This document shows positions 38,213 to 46,656 of a stretch of DNA of 64,000 nucleotides, piece after piece (the stretch's first letter is position 1; each line of letters starts with the position of its first letter). Source of the DNA: Prescottella agglutinans (lineage in GTDB: Bacteria > Actinomycetota > Actinomycetes > Mycobacteriales > Mycobacteriaceae); assembly GCF_004011865.1 (NCBI RefSeq), contig NZ_RKLP01000009.1, positions 124,001 to 188,000 on the forward strand, given 5' to 3'. The position numbers were made by a program, and so were the translations under genes. A model generated the notes under the pieces. That model saw only the letters and a program-made list of their open reading frames with translations, was not told the origin of the DNA and searched no databases.

Positions 38213-38560
38213 TGGCCTCTCCCACGCCCTGCACGCCACCGGCGGTCGAAGCCGGTGTGCCGGCCGCAAATGCGGACCGTCCGGACGGAATCGTACGACC
38301 AGCGCCAACAGGCTCGGCGGCAGACCGGCAGTTTCGATGGTTGGTGAATCGAGTGCACCCCGAATCCACGTCACAGAACGTCAGGAATCGAGGAAGGCCT
38401 GGAGTGGTTCTGCCTCCGGCGAATCTCTCGCAGCGCTAGTACCCCGCCGAGGGTGAACCGCACGGCTCGGGCCTTCCGGCCCCATTCGTTTGGAGTAGCC
38501 TCTTCGAGGCCGAGTCCGATGGGGGCATCGTGACGGTTCGGCTTCAAGAGGGGGGAGAGT
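38213..38560. promoter_or_regulatory. Divergent intergenic region between defence block and T7SS-like cassette
   Basis: The 348 bases separate the minus-strand DUF4011 helicase from the plus-strand SAV_915-like gene, so promoters for both should lie here. GGGAGAGG precedes the helicase start (minus strand) and GGGGGAGAGT immediately precedes the GTG at 38561. I see no convincing -35/-10 pair, operator, tRNA or integrase site. The short minus-strand frame reaching 38374 adds nothing recognisable. Confidence 0.4.
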
Positions 38561-38854
38561 GTGGCTTCGAGACCAATTCCGGCGGAGTTTCCGCCGGTCG
38601 TTTATCTGCCTTGTGCGCAGAACGTTGCAGATCCTGAGCAGGCAGAGATCGAGTTGCGCCGGACTCGGGACGGTCGAATGGCGCTGCTCGCGTACTCGGC
38701 ACTCGACCGACTCCATACGTGCTGTGGTGCCAACCAACCCTGGATCGTGGTGGGGACACCGTCGCTCGATCTCATCATGAGATCACAGCCGTTCGATTTG
38801 CTGCTCCTGGACGTTGTCATTCCCGAGGCTGAGCAGCGAGGGCTGTCCCGGTGA
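38561..38854 (+). CDS. SAV_915-family-like small protein
   Basis: The 97-residue protein has the pattern of SAV_915/SseB-like proteins seen beside actinobacterial type VII secretion genes: a VYLPCAQN start, ELRRTRDGRMALLAYSALDRL in the middle (two conserved pieces), CCGANQPW, then a hydrophobic LLLLDVVIP end. Its function is unknown. A GTG start with GGGGGAGAG immediately upstream fits. It overlaps the next gene as GTGA, so it belongs to the four-gene cassette that includes the WXG-like protein, and an accessory or chaperone-like role is inferred. Confidence 0.7.
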   Translation: MASRPIPAEFPPVVYLPCAQNVADPEQAEIELRRTRDGRMALLAYSALDRLHTCCGANQPWIVVGTPSLDLIMRSQPFDLLLLDVVIPEAEQRGLSR

Positions 38855-39132
38855 CTCTCTTTGTCGACAGCGATGCCCTGGACCGAATCGCCAGCACGCT
38901 CGCCGCTGCGGGATCGGAAATCGACGGCGTCGCCACATCAGCGCCGTCGGGGGTCGATGCGGGTGATGCGACCGCGGCCCTCCTCGGGATTCTCGCGAAG
39001 TTGACCGAGAATGCGGCACAGTTGGTCGATGCTCTGACGGCTGCGAGTGTGGCTGTCGCACAAGCGAATGCCCGCTACCGTGAGCAAGACGTCGCGTCTG
39101 CGGACGCGATGATCGCTGCGTGGGCGGAGTAG
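38851..39132 (+). CDS. Small helical T7SS-associated protein (EspC-like)
   Basis: This 93-residue, mostly helical, alanine-rich protein starts with LFVDSDALDRIASTLAAAG and ends near a Trp. Size, helical pattern and position before a WXG-like gene resemble the EspC/DUF2580 proteins that accompany T7SS substrates. It has no signal peptide. It is coupled by GTGA to the gene before it and lies two bases before the gene after it. I infer a secretion partner or chaperone of the downstream protein; the family assignment rests on pattern only. Confidence 0.65.
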   Translation: MTLFVDSDALDRIASTLAAAGSEIDGVATSAPSGVDAGDATAALLGILAKLTENAAQLVDALTAASVAVAQANARYREQDVASADAMIAAWAE

Positions 39133-39134
39133 CG

Positions 39135-40301
39135 ATGTCGATCGATACGCGAGTCGATGGGAACCCCGAGAGCATTCGCGGCGCCGCGACGTGGCTACGC
39201 GCGACTCTCGCGCCTGCGGTGTCGGCAGGCGTTGACGATCTATACCGGGCTCGGACAACAGCGCAGGCCGGGTGGGAGGGCACTGCGGGCGAAGGCTTTG
39301 CCTCCCGCGCTGGGTCATCGGCCGCGAAGGCCGAGGAACTGTCAGAGGCCGTGACTCGGTACGCGCAGGAATTCGACAACGCCGCAGCCGAATTGCAGCG
39401 GACGCAGGACCGGATGCGCGAGATCCGGCAAGCCGCGTCTACTGCGGGTCTGCGGGTTTCGGGCGATGCGATCGAAGAGCCAGGACCTGCGCCGGCGAAT
39501 CCCGGTTCGCCACCGACCGGTTCAGCCGCGACAACGGTCGCGATCGAGTCTTACAACCTAGCGGTCGCTGCAGTCGATCGGCACGCGGACCTCGTGAGGG
39601 CGTACGAAGCGGCCCAGCGGGACACAAGTGCCGCGCGTGAGCTCTGGGCTTTCACATTGCAGACACTGGCCAACGTCTGGTCGGACATCACTGGTAAATG
39701 GTTCTTCATCGTCGCTGATCTCGTGAACGGTGCCGCAGGTTACCTCGCTGACCGGCATGTCGTCGCCCTCGCGGAGCAATCGAAGTTCCTCGCCAAAGAG
39801 GCAGACAAGTTCCTCGAGCTCGCGCGTACAGCGCCTGCAGGATCGCCCGCCTCCGTCGTTTATCGAGATCTCGACCTGTCCAGAGTCTTGAGGGAAGGGG
39901 CCGACGAGGCGGCTGCATCGGCCATCAAGTCTGAGGCGAGTGCGGGACGGATCGGCCTCAGGGTGGGTGGGGCGCTGAGTGCCGCGGGTGTCGCGTACGA
40001 CATCTATAACGGCAAGCCCGTCGAGCAAGCCGTCGTGTCGGGTGCGGGAGGATTCGGGGCATCACTCGCGGCCGGCGCGCTGGCCGGGGCGGCAATCGGA
40101 TCGACCGTGCCGGGGCTCGGGACAGCGGTGGGAGCAGTCGTAGGTGTGGGCGCAGGGTTGTTCACGTCGGGCGCGATCGACTCCCTTTACCAAAATGGCG
40201 GTGACGTCAGTGACGCGATCGGTGCGGGGGTCGACGCCATCGGGGATGCCGGCGCGGCTGTCGGCGGACTGGCGAAGGGTGCGTGGAATGCGATCTTCTG
40301 A
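39135..40301 (+). CDS. WXG/LXG-like T7SS substrate with glycine-rich hydrophobic C-terminus
   Basis: This 388-residue protein begins with a four-helix WXG100-like domain (residues 1-100) with a WEG turn and conserved-looking flanking helices. A Pro/Ala-rich linker (EPGPAPANPGSPPTG) and another helical part follow. The last 110 residues are very rich in Gly and Ala with small-residue repeats (GASLAAGALAGAAIGS, GTAVGAVVGVGAGLF), able to insert into membranes. Known LXG toxins such as staphylococcal TspA have comparable glycine-zipper ends that depolarise membranes. I therefore infer a possible pore-forming toxin. The ATG at 39135 lies two bases after the upstream stop. The next gene overlaps it by 14 bases and encodes a membrane protein. 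No enzymatic toxin domain is visible. Confidence 0.7.
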   Translation: MSIDTRVDGNPESIRGAATWLRATLAPAVSAGVDDLYRARTTAQAGWEGTAGEGFASRAGSSAAKAEELSEAVTRYAQEFDNAAAELQRTQDRMREIRQAASTAGLRVSGDAIEEPGPAPANPGSPPTGSAATTVAIESYNLAVAAVDRHADLVRAYEAAQRDTSAARELWAFTLQTLANVWSDITGKWFFIVADLVNGAAGYLADRHVVALAEQSKFLAKEADKFLELARTAPAGSPASVVYRDLDLSRVLREGADEAAASAIKSEASAGRIGLRVGGALSAAGVAYDIYNGKPVEQAVVSGAGGFGASLAAGALAGAAIGSTVPGLGTAVGAVVGVGAGLFTSGAIDSLYQNGGDVSDAIGAGVDAIGDAGAAVGGLAKGAWNAIF

Positions 40302-41115
40302 TCAGATGCAACGACCGGTGGAGTGGCCGGACAACGGAATCTCTCTGCGAGAGAAGATGTCGGTCGGTCTACTCGCTGCGATCGGTTGTGTTGCAGTGTT
40401 CGTAGGCATCGTCGGCGGAATGGAGGGCCAACCCGGCGCACTTCGATACGGCCTCGCCTTCGGTTTCCTCGTCTTCCTTGTCGCGGCCTTCGGCGTGGTC
40501 AGACATTCGGGTGGCCGGGACGCGATTCGAGGCGTAACCATCGAGTCCGGTCGACGATCCGCTACCGAGATCAGACAGTCCCGACGCCTGTGGACAGTGC
40601 TGGTCGCGATGACGGTGTGTTGCACGGTTCTCACTGCAGGTCCCGCCATCGAGATCTACCTCAACGCGCCGACCTCAGGAGTGCCCGGGGCGACCGTCAT
40701 CTTCAGTGTGCTCGGGATCTTGTTTGCGTCCTTCCTCGTCCTGGTTGTGTCGCGTTTGGTTCGACCAGGCGCGGTTCTGCTCACGCCCGACGGGATTCGG
40801 CACCGGGGCTGGAGCTTCGAGTCCTACCTGCCGTGGGAATCGGTGGCGGGCGCCAAGCCGGCCTACAACGGGTATCGGATGATCCTGCTGATCGGATTCG
40901 CGAACGCGCACTGGACCCGCCGATACACCACCCCGATCTGGCGGATCGACAAGCTGCCGCCGGTTCCGATGATCGAGCTCGACTGCCGCAAGTTCGCGAT
41001 GGACGATGTGCTGCTGCTCCACTTCGTCAGCTTCTACGCGAACAATCCAGCGATGCGCGCCGAGTTGGGGACCGATGCTGCGCGAGTCCGTTTCGAGTCA
41101 CGCGCCTTCACGTGA
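40288..41115 (+). CDS. Four-helix membrane protein with PH-like C-terminal part, candidate immunity protein
   Basis: The 275-residue protein has four predicted membrane segments in its first half (VGLLAAIGCVAVFVGIVGG, YGLAFGFLVFLVAAFGVV, VLVAMTVCCTVLTAG, VIFSVLGILFASFLVLVV) and a soluble second half starting LLTPDGIRHRGWSF, which looks like a bacterial PH-type domain. The ATG at 40288 was chosen because GAAGGG lies eight bases upstream; it overlaps the preceding gene by 14 bases. Immunity proteins for membrane-active T7SS toxins are usually small integral membrane proteins made right after the toxin, so that role is proposed here. A general transport or stress role cannot be excluded. Confidence 0.65.
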   Translation: MRSSDQMQRPVEWPDNGISLREKMSVGLLAAIGCVAVFVGIVGGMEGQPGALRYGLAFGFLVFLVAAFGVVRHSGGRDAIRGVTIESGRRSATEIRQSRRLWTVLVAMTVCCTVLTAGPAIEIYLNAPTSGVPGATVIFSVLGILFASFLVLVVSRLVRPGAVLLTPDGIRHRGWSFESYLPWESVAGAKPAYNGYRMILLIGFANAHWTRRYTTPIWRIDKLPPVPMIELDCRKFAMDDVLLLHFVSFYANNPAMRAELGTDAARVRFESRAFT

Positions 41116-41382
41116 CGCCGGATCGGAGAAGCACTGCGCCCGGATCCCGTTGAGCTCGCGGCGGCCTGGATCAGCGGGCTCAGCGAGGGTCAGGACGGTT
41201 CACGTCTCGGAATCCGGTCGTCGTGATCTGGCGGACGCGCCGCACCGTTGTCGTTTGTCGGCCCGGGCCTCCTCGAATCCGTAATCACTCTGCCAATCCG
41301 GGTGCCACAGGCGGTTTGGCGACCACTTCTTGTGTCGTCGGGGATGAGGTCCGAGCGTCTGGACAGATACCCCCAGTACGAC
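41116..41382. other. Intergenic stretch upstream of pnuC
   Basis: The region from the end of the membrane-protein gene to pnuC is 316 bases, and this is its first part. The only signal I find in the whole gap is the palindrome just before pnuC, listed separately. Frames here are short and lack ribosome-binding sites. A longer frame starting at 41248 is only an out-of-frame extension ahead of nadR. Confidence 0.4.
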
Positions 41383-41402
41383 TTAGCGCAAATATGCGCT
41401 AA
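41383..41402. promoter_or_regulatory. 20-base palindromic operator candidate upstream of pnuC
   Basis: TTAGCGCA and TGCGCTAA are perfect inverted arms around AATA, ending 29 bases before the pnuC ATG and 16 bases before its AAGGAGGGG ribosome-binding site. Length, symmetry and place fit a repressor operator over the promoter of a vitamin-salvage operon. NAD-pathway repressors such as NrtR or NiaR are candidates, but I cannot match the arms to a known consensus with certainty. Confidence 0.6.
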
Positions 41403-41431
41403 TGTCTTCGGTGTTGAGTCAAGGAGGGGCG

Positions 41432-42058
41432 ATGATCGATTTCCTGAACTCGACGGCGTTCACTGCATTCGGTGCGCCGACGAGTTGGGCGGAGGTGCTG
41501 GGCTTCGTGACCGGGGCCTGGTGCGTGTGGTTGGTGGGCCGGCAGTCGGTGTGGAACTGGCCGATCGGGATCGCCAACAACCTGGTGTGGATCCTGCTGT
41601 TCGCTACCGCTGGACTTTTCGCGGACTCGGCGCTGCAGGTGGTCTACATCGCGCTCGCCGTGTGGGGGTGGCGCAACTGGGTGCAGGGGAGCGCGGGGGA
41701 CACGTTGCCGGTCACCGGCACGACCGGGACCGAATGGGTGTGGCTCGCCGCCGCGGGCATCGCCGGAACCGGCGCGCTGACGCTGTTCCTCGACGCCGCG
41801 ACGTCGTCGACGGTCCCGTTCTGGGACGCGGTCACCACGGTTCTGTCGCTGCTCGCGACGTGGGGGCAGGCGACCAAGCGGTGGGAGTCGTGGCTGCTGT
41901 GGATCGCCGCCGATCTGATCTATATCCCGCTGTACCTGCACAAGGGACTGACGCTGACCGCCCTGCTTTACGCCGGGTTCCTGCTGCTGTGCGTTCGCGG
42001 GCTGCTCGCGTGGCGGCGCAGTCGTGCAACCGAGCCCGTGCTGGCGGTGGCACAGTGA
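41432..42058 (+). CDS. pnuC: Nicotinamide riboside transporter PnuC
   Basis: PnuC imports nicotinamide riboside by facilitated diffusion; phosphorylation inside the cell traps the substrate. The 208-residue protein has about seven membrane segments and the family's signature around WNWPIGIANNLVW, followed by a second Trp-rich motif, VWGWRNW. The ATG at 41432 has AAGGAGGGG just upstream. The next gene, nadR, overlaps its stop as GTGA, so transporter and kinase/adenylyltransferase are made together. The palindrome directly upstream suggests repression when NAD is plentiful. Confidence 0.88.
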   Translation: MIDFLNSTAFTAFGAPTSWAEVLGFVTGAWCVWLVGRQSVWNWPIGIANNLVWILLFATAGLFADSALQVVYIALAVWGWRNWVQGSAGDTLPVTGTTGTEWVWLAAAGIAGTGALTLFLDAATSSTVPFWDAVTTVLSLLATWGQATKRWESWLLWIAADLIYIPLYLHKGLTLTALLYAGFLLLCVRGLLAWRRSRATEPVLAVAQ

Positions 42059-43143
42059 CCGCGATGTACCGGCATGCCCTGGTGATCGGCAAGTTCTATC
42101 CGCCGCACCGCGGACACCACCACCTGGTGCGGTCGGCCGCGCGGATCGCGGATCGGGTGACGGTCGTGGTGATGGCGTCGGCGGCGGAGTCGATCCCTCT
42201 CGCCGACCGCGTGTCCTGGATGCAACAGACCCATGCAGGCGATACGACGGTGCGGGTCACCGGAATCGCCTGCGACGCACCGATGGACCTGGTATCGACC
42301 GCAGTGTGGGCGGCGCAGGTCGCCTGTATGCGCGCGGCCGTCCGGCAGGTCGACGCCACACCGATCGACGCCGTGGTGTCGAGCGAGAAGTACGGCGACG
42401 AACTAGCGCAGTGGTTCGGGGCCACCCATGTGTGCGTCGACCCCGACCGGGTCGCGCACCCCGTGTCGGGAACCGGGTGTCGCGCCGACCTCGCCGGCCA
42501 GTGGGACCAGCTCGACGAGGCCGCGCGGGCCGGGCTGACGACCCGCATCGTGGTGCTCGGTGCGGAGTCGACCGGGACCACGACGGTCAGTCGCGCACTG
42601 GCGCACCGCTACCGGGACCGCGGCGGCGTGTGGTCGCGGACCGGATGGGTGCCCGAATACGGGCGCCAGGCCACCCACGACAAGCTGGCCCGGCTGCGCG
42701 CGGTGCGCCCCGACGCCGCCGTGGAGGAGCTGACCTGGACCGGTGACGACTTCGCGCACATCGCCGCGGAGCAGGCGCGGATCGAGGAAGCCGGCGCCCG
42801 CACCGGCTCACCGGTGCTGATCTGCGACACCGACAGTTTCGCCACCACCGTCTGGGAGCGGCGCTACCTCGGTACCGGCAGCGGGCGGGCCTGGGAAAGC
42901 GTCGTCGACCGGCCGGCGCTCTACCTGCTCACCGATCACACCGGCGTGCCCTTCGTGCAGGACGGCATCCGCGACGGCGAGCACGTGCGGGCCGAGATGA
43001 CGCGGTGGTTCGAGGACGCGCTGACCGCGACCGGGCGGTCGTGGGTGCTGCTCACCGGACCGCTGCCCGACCGGGTGGATCTCGCGGAGCGGGTGGCCGA
43101 TCTTGCCCTGGCGCAACGGTCGTCGTTCGGGGCGCCGCTGTAG
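42055..43143 (+). CDS. nadR: NadR-like NMN adenylyltransferase / ribosylnicotinamide kinase
   Basis: The 362-residue protein has the two enzyme parts of NadR without its DNA-binding domain. The N-terminal nucleotidyltransferase carries GKFYPPHRGHHH (HxGH at 18-21), which would make NAD from NMN. The C-terminal kinase part would phosphorylate nicotinamide riboside. Its P-loop reads GAESTGTTT from 169, with Thr at 175 where Lys normally stands. I recall this variant in other actinobacterial homologues, so it need not be dead. Translation probably starts at the GTG overlapping the pnuC stop; an ATG three codons later is possible. Its stop lies nine bases from the end of the convergent oxidase gene. 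Confidence 0.85.
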   Translation: MTAMYRHALVIGKFYPPHRGHHHLVRSAARIADRVTVVVMASAAESIPLADRVSWMQQTHAGDTTVRVTGIACDAPMDLVSTAVWAAQVACMRAAVRQVDATPIDAVVSSEKYGDELAQWFGATHVCVDPDRVAHPVSGTGCRADLAGQWDQLDEAARAGLTTRIVVLGAESTGTTTVSRALAHRYRDRGGVWSRTGWVPEYGRQATHDKLARLRAVRPDAAVEELTWTGDDFAHIAAEQARIEEAGARTGSPVLICDTDSFATTVWERRYLGTGSGRAWESVVDRPALYLLTDHTGVPFVQDGIRDGEHVRAEMTRWFEDALTATGRSWVLLTGPLPDRVDLAERVADLALAQRSSFGAPL

Positions 43144-43152
43144 GGGCCGGGG

Positions 43153-44532
43153 TCAGGACAGGACGGCACCGGGATTGAGGATCCCCAGCGGATCGAGCGC
43201 GGTCTTGATCCGCCGGTTCAGCTCCATGACGTCCTCGCCGAGCTGGCCGGGCAGCCAGTCCCGCTTGAGTCGCCCGACGCCGTGCTCGCCGGAGATGGTG
43301 CCGCCCAGGGCGATCGCGAGGTCCATGACGCGGCTGAACGCGATGCGGGCGCGGTCGGTCATGTCGGGGTCGGTGGGGTCGAACACGATCAGTGGATGGG
43401 TGTTGCCGTCGCCGGCGTGGGCGACGGTGCAGATGAGGACGTCGCAGTCCTCGGCGATCGCCTCGACACCCGTGATGAGCGCGGGCAGCTGCTGCAGGGG
43501 CACCCCGACGTCCTCGAGCAGCAGGCTGCCCATCGCCTGCACGGCGGGGAACACGGATCGGCGTGCGGCGGTGAAGGCCTCGCCCTCGGCGGCGTCGTCG
43601 GTCGCGAACACCTCGGTGGCACCGTGCTTCTCGCACGCCGCGACGATGGTCTCGATCTCCTGCGCGCCGGCGGCACCGGGGGCGTCGGACTGGGCGAGGA
43701 GTAGCGCGCGGGCGTTGCGGTCCAGGCCCATGCGGACCGAGTCCTCGACGGCGTTGATGCTCGCGTGGTCCATGAACTCGAGCATCGCCGGACGCATCTC
43801 CCGCGTGATCGCGAGGACGGCGTCGGCCGCCGACTCGACCGACTCGAACGAGGCGACCACCGTCGACGCCGGCGGCTGCGCCGGAATGAGCCGCAGCGTC
43901 AACTCGGTGATGATGCCGAGTGTGCCCTCGCTGCCGACGAACAGCTTGGTCAGCGACAGCCCGGCGACGTCCTTGAGCAGCGGACCGCCGAGCCGGACGG
44001 CGGTGCCGTCGGCGAGCACCACCTGCATGCCGAGCACGTAGTCGGTGGTCACCCCGTATTTGACGCAGCACAGCCCGCCGGCGTTGGTGGCGGCGTTGCC
44101 GCCGATCGAGCAGATCTCGTACGACGACGGGTCCGGCGGATACCAGAGCCCGTGCTCGGCGGCGGCCTTCTTCACCTCGGCGTTGAGCAGCCCGGGCTGG
44201 GTGACGGCGACCCGCGTGACGGGGTCGACGGTGATCTCGCGCATCCTCTCGGTGCTCAGCACGATCCCGCCGTCGACGGCGCTCGACCCGCCGGACAGCC
44301 CGGAGCCCGCGCCGCGCGGCACCACCGCGATCCGATGCTCGGACGCCCACCGCACCGCCGCCTGCACGTCCTCGGTGCAGGTCGCGCGGACCACCGCGAT
44401 CGGGGTGCCGGCGTTCGGGTCGGCGGCCCAGTCCTGGCGATACCCGGCGATCATGTCGGGGTCGGTGAGCACCGCGCCGTCGGGCAGTGCGCCGATGAGT
44501 TGATCGAGTACAGCCGGGTCCACTTTCGTCAT
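43153..44532 (-). CDS. FAD-linked oxidase of the GlcD/D-lactate dehydrogenase family
   Basis: The 459-residue flavoprotein belongs to the VAO/PCMH family. PRGAGSGLSGG around 72-82 forms the FAD pyrophosphate loop, and the second FAD segment is SIGGNAATNAGG. The C-terminal FAD-oxidase domain has HAGDGNTHP and GEHGVGRLKRDW. Such enzymes oxidise D-2-hydroxy acids such as glycolate or D-lactate; the exact substrate cannot be read. The ATG at 44532 gives the usual family length, and a frame running on to 45693 is antisense to the next genes. It converges on nadR with nine bases between the stops. Confidence 0.88.
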   Translation of the reverse strand: MTKVDPAVLDQLIGALPDGAVLTDPDMIAGYRQDWAADPNAGTPIAVVRATCTEDVQAAVRWASEHRIAVVPRGAGSGLSGGSSAVDGGIVLSTERMREITVDPVTRVAVTQPGLLNAEVKKAAAEHGLWYPPDPSSYEICSIGGNAATNAGGLCCVKYGVTTDYVLGMQVVLADGTAVRLGGPLLKDVAGLSLTKLFVGSEGTLGIITELTLRLIPAQPPASTVVASFESVESAADAVLAITREMRPAMLEFMDHASINAVEDSVRMGLDRNARALLLAQSDAPGAAGAQEIETIVAACEKHGATEVFATDDAAEGEAFTAARRSVFPAVQAMGSLLLEDVGVPLQQLPALITGVEAIAEDCDVLICTVAHAGDGNTHPLIVFDPTDPDMTDRARIAFSRVMDLAIALGGTISGEHGVGRLKRDWLPGQLGEDVMELNRRIKTALDPLGILNPGAVLS

Positions 44533-44625
44533 GTGTCCATCATCCTCTGGATGCCCGATTTTCGGACGAAGGCGGACCCGGGCCGATAGCGTCGAGGCGA
44601 CGGTACGTCGACGGAGGGGGTTGGA

Positions 44626-45249
44626 GTGTCGGACTTCGAGCAGGACCGGGATCTGCTGATTCGGTTGTGGCGGATGTGGGCGAAGCGGGCCGCGGAACTG
44701 TCGGACGACCAGTGGACGGCCGAGACCCGTCTGCCGGGCTGGACGGTGCGGGACGTGTACGTGCACGTCACCCCGGACGTGATGATCGCGATGCTCGCCG
44801 CGCCCGCCGCCGCCGGTGACGCCAAGGTCACCAGCGCCGCGCAGATGCTCCGGATCTTCAACGCCGACCCGGCCGCCATGGAACCGATGCACGCGCAGCT
44901 CGCCGAGATGGTCCGTCAGCTGGCCGCCGACGTCGATCGCGGAACCATCGTCGAGCGCTTCGACACGGAGCTGCCCGAGGCGTTCGAACGGCTCACCGGA
45001 CTGAGTCGTGACAGCGTCATTCCGCACCCGATTCTGGAGTCGGTGTCGCTCGGCGCCTTCCTCGACATGGCGATCATGGAGGCGACGATCCACTGGCTCG
45101 ACGTCATCGACGTGGTCGGTGGCCCCGAGCCGGAGCCGATGGCCCTCGAACGTGCGCGGGACGTCCTCGCCGCGGTGGCCGATCCGCTGGCGTTCGTCGA
45201 GGCGGCGTCGGGGCGGTCGGCCAGCCAGGTGTTGCCGGTGATGCGCTGA
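44626..45249 (+). CDS. MDMPI-fold (mycothiol-dependent maleylpyruvate isomerase-like) protein
   Basis: The 207-residue protein has the DinB/MDMPI four-helix bundle pattern: [15 protein letters not shown] near the N-terminus, with a His likely to bind metal, and IMEATIHWLDVID further on. Family members bind a metal and often use mycothiol as thiol cofactor, in isomerisation or detoxification. The specific reaction is unknown. It starts with GTG behind GGAGGGGG and is followed closely by the DUF429 gene. Confidence 0.75.
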   Translation: MSDFEQDRDLLIRLWRMWAKRAAELSDDQWTAETRLPGWTVRDVYVHVTPDVMIAMLAAPAAAGDAKVTSAAQMLRIFNADPAAMEPMHAQLAEMVRQLAADVDRGTIVERFDTELPEAFERLTGLSRDSVIPHPILESVSLGAFLDMAIMEATIHWLDVIDVVGGPEPEPMALERARDVLAAVADPLAFVEAASGRSASQVLPVMR

Positions 45250-45268
45250 GGAGCGATAGCCTCGGGGC

Positions 45269-46009
45269 ATGAGGACCGTCGGCATCGACCTTTCGGCCGA
45301 ACCCGCGAAAACTGCTGTCGCCACTCTCGATTGGGGCGATGGTGCGGCTCGCGTCGTCGGGTTGCGGCTCGGAGCGACGGATGAGGACCTGGTCGAGGCG
45401 GTCCTCGGGGCCGACAAGTCTGGGATCGATGCCCCGTTCGGGTGGCCGGATGCTTTCGTCGACTTCGTTGTCGCGCATCGCTCCGGGGCGCCGCAGCGTG
45501 AACTCGAGCTGAGCAATCGTGCCGGACGGCTCCCGCTGGTCAGGCGTCGGACCGACCGCGTGGTGCACGACGTGACCGGGATCGTGCCGCTCAGTGTGTC
45601 GGCGGACCTGATCGCGCACGTCGCGCTGCGGTGCGCCGGGTTGTTGGCGCGGCTCGAGGTGGCAGGGGCGGATGTGGATCGCGTCGACGGCACCGTGGTC
45701 GAGGTGTATCCGGCGGCGGCGCTGCAGCAGTGGGGGCTGCCGTTCCGTGGCTACAAGGGTTCGGTGAACCGCCCGAACCTGCAGACCCTGGTTGCGGGGT
45801 TTGATGCGGGGATCGGCGGCCTGGAGTTCGGCGACTTCCGCGAATCGTGTGAGTCCTCGGACGACGCGTTCGACGCCGTCGTCGCGGCGGTGATCGCGCG
45901 AGCCGCGGCGTTCGGCCGGACGCGGATGCCGCAGCCGGTGGATGAAGACGTGACGCGGCGCGAGGGTTGGATTCACCTACCGGAGGCGGGGCTCGCGACC
46001 CTTGTGTGA
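45269..46009 (+). CDS. DUF429 protein
   Basis: The 246-residue protein matches DUF429, an uncharacterised family with an RNase H-like fold: VGIDLSAEPAKTAVATLDW at the start, GIDAPFGWPD, EVYPAAALQQWG, and DAFDAVVAAVIARAAA near the end. The acidic residues in these blocks would lie in the presumed active site. Its role is unknown. It begins 19 bases after the previous stop and may be co-transcribed with it. Confidence 0.8.
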   Translation: MRTVGIDLSAEPAKTAVATLDWGDGAARVVGLRLGATDEDLVEAVLGADKSGIDAPFGWPDAFVDFVVAHRSGAPQRELELSNRAGRLPLVRRRTDRVVHDVTGIVPLSVSADLIAHVALRCAGLLARLEVAGADVDRVDGTVVEVYPAAALQQWGLPFRGYKGSVNRPNLQTLVAGFDAGIGGLEFGDFRESCESSDDAFDAVVAAVIARAAAFGRTRMPQPVDEDVTRREGWIHLPEAGLATLV

Positions 46010-46122
46010 GTCTCTGGTCTGCACTGCTGTGGCCGGAGAAAATGACGGAACGAAGGGAACCGAATCGGCCCGTCCTGCGTCTGTTTAGGGTGGAGCGGTC
46101 TGGAACGAGGGAGGAGTGCCGG

Positions 46123-46644
46123 ATGCGGGTGGCTGCTGTTTTCGGTCTGTTCGGCGCTGGGCTGCTGTTGGTGGGGTGCGGGTCGGGGGACGTGACCGGT
46201 GAGGCCGCTCCGGAGAGCGTTTCGGCGGGGGAGCCGGTGTTCAGTCCGTGCGATGACATACCTGCCGAAGTGTTGCGCGAGGTGGGTGTGGATCCCGCGT
46301 CACCCGACCGCGATTTCGGCGGGGTCGAATACCCGGGGTGGAATCGGTGTCGCTGGCCAGGAACGGTCAATTCGGTCTCGGTGCTCGTGACGACGCTGTC
46401 GCTCGAAGAGATTCGTTCCAGCGACAACACCGCGGATTTGGCGGATCACGAGATCGACGGACGCGCCGTGTTGGTCTACCAGGATCCGGGTGACGTGCGG
46501 CGTGAGCGCTGCAATGTTGCGATGGGCACTGGGAACGGGGCGTCGATCGTGCGGGTGAGTGTCTATCACGTGGATGAGGGGCCAGTGCCATGCACTTTGG
46601 CGATGCAGACGGCGACTGCACTCAGCCCAGCGATCCCGAAGTAG
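46123..46644 (+). CDS. DUF3558 lipoprotein, copy 1
   Basis: The 173-residue secreted lipoprotein has a short signal peptide and the lipobox LVGC, with lipidated Cys 19. The mature part shows the DUF3558 pattern: FSPCDDIP, then PGWNRCRW, and a late Cys pair (RRERCNVA, VPCTLAM) that could form disulfides on the outer face of the membrane. The function of this family is unknown. The ATG at 46123 lies behind GGAGG in the repeated leader. It is followed 12 bases later by its small partner gene. Confidence 0.85.
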   Translation: MRVAAVFGLFGAGLLLVGCGSGDVTGEAAPESVSAGEPVFSPCDDIPAEVLREVGVDPASPDRDFGGVEYPGWNRCRWPGTVNSVSVLVTTLSLEEIRSSDNTADLADHEIDGRAVLVYQDPGDVRRERCNVAMGTGNGASIVRVSVYHVDEGPVPCTLAMQTATALSPAIPK

Positions 46645-46656
46645 AGGGGCGGCACG

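Noticed and set aside
43153-45693. Extended 846-residue frame for the FAD oxidase
   Set aside because: Sequence upstream of 44532 is not related to the oxidase family and runs antisense to two plus-strand genes.
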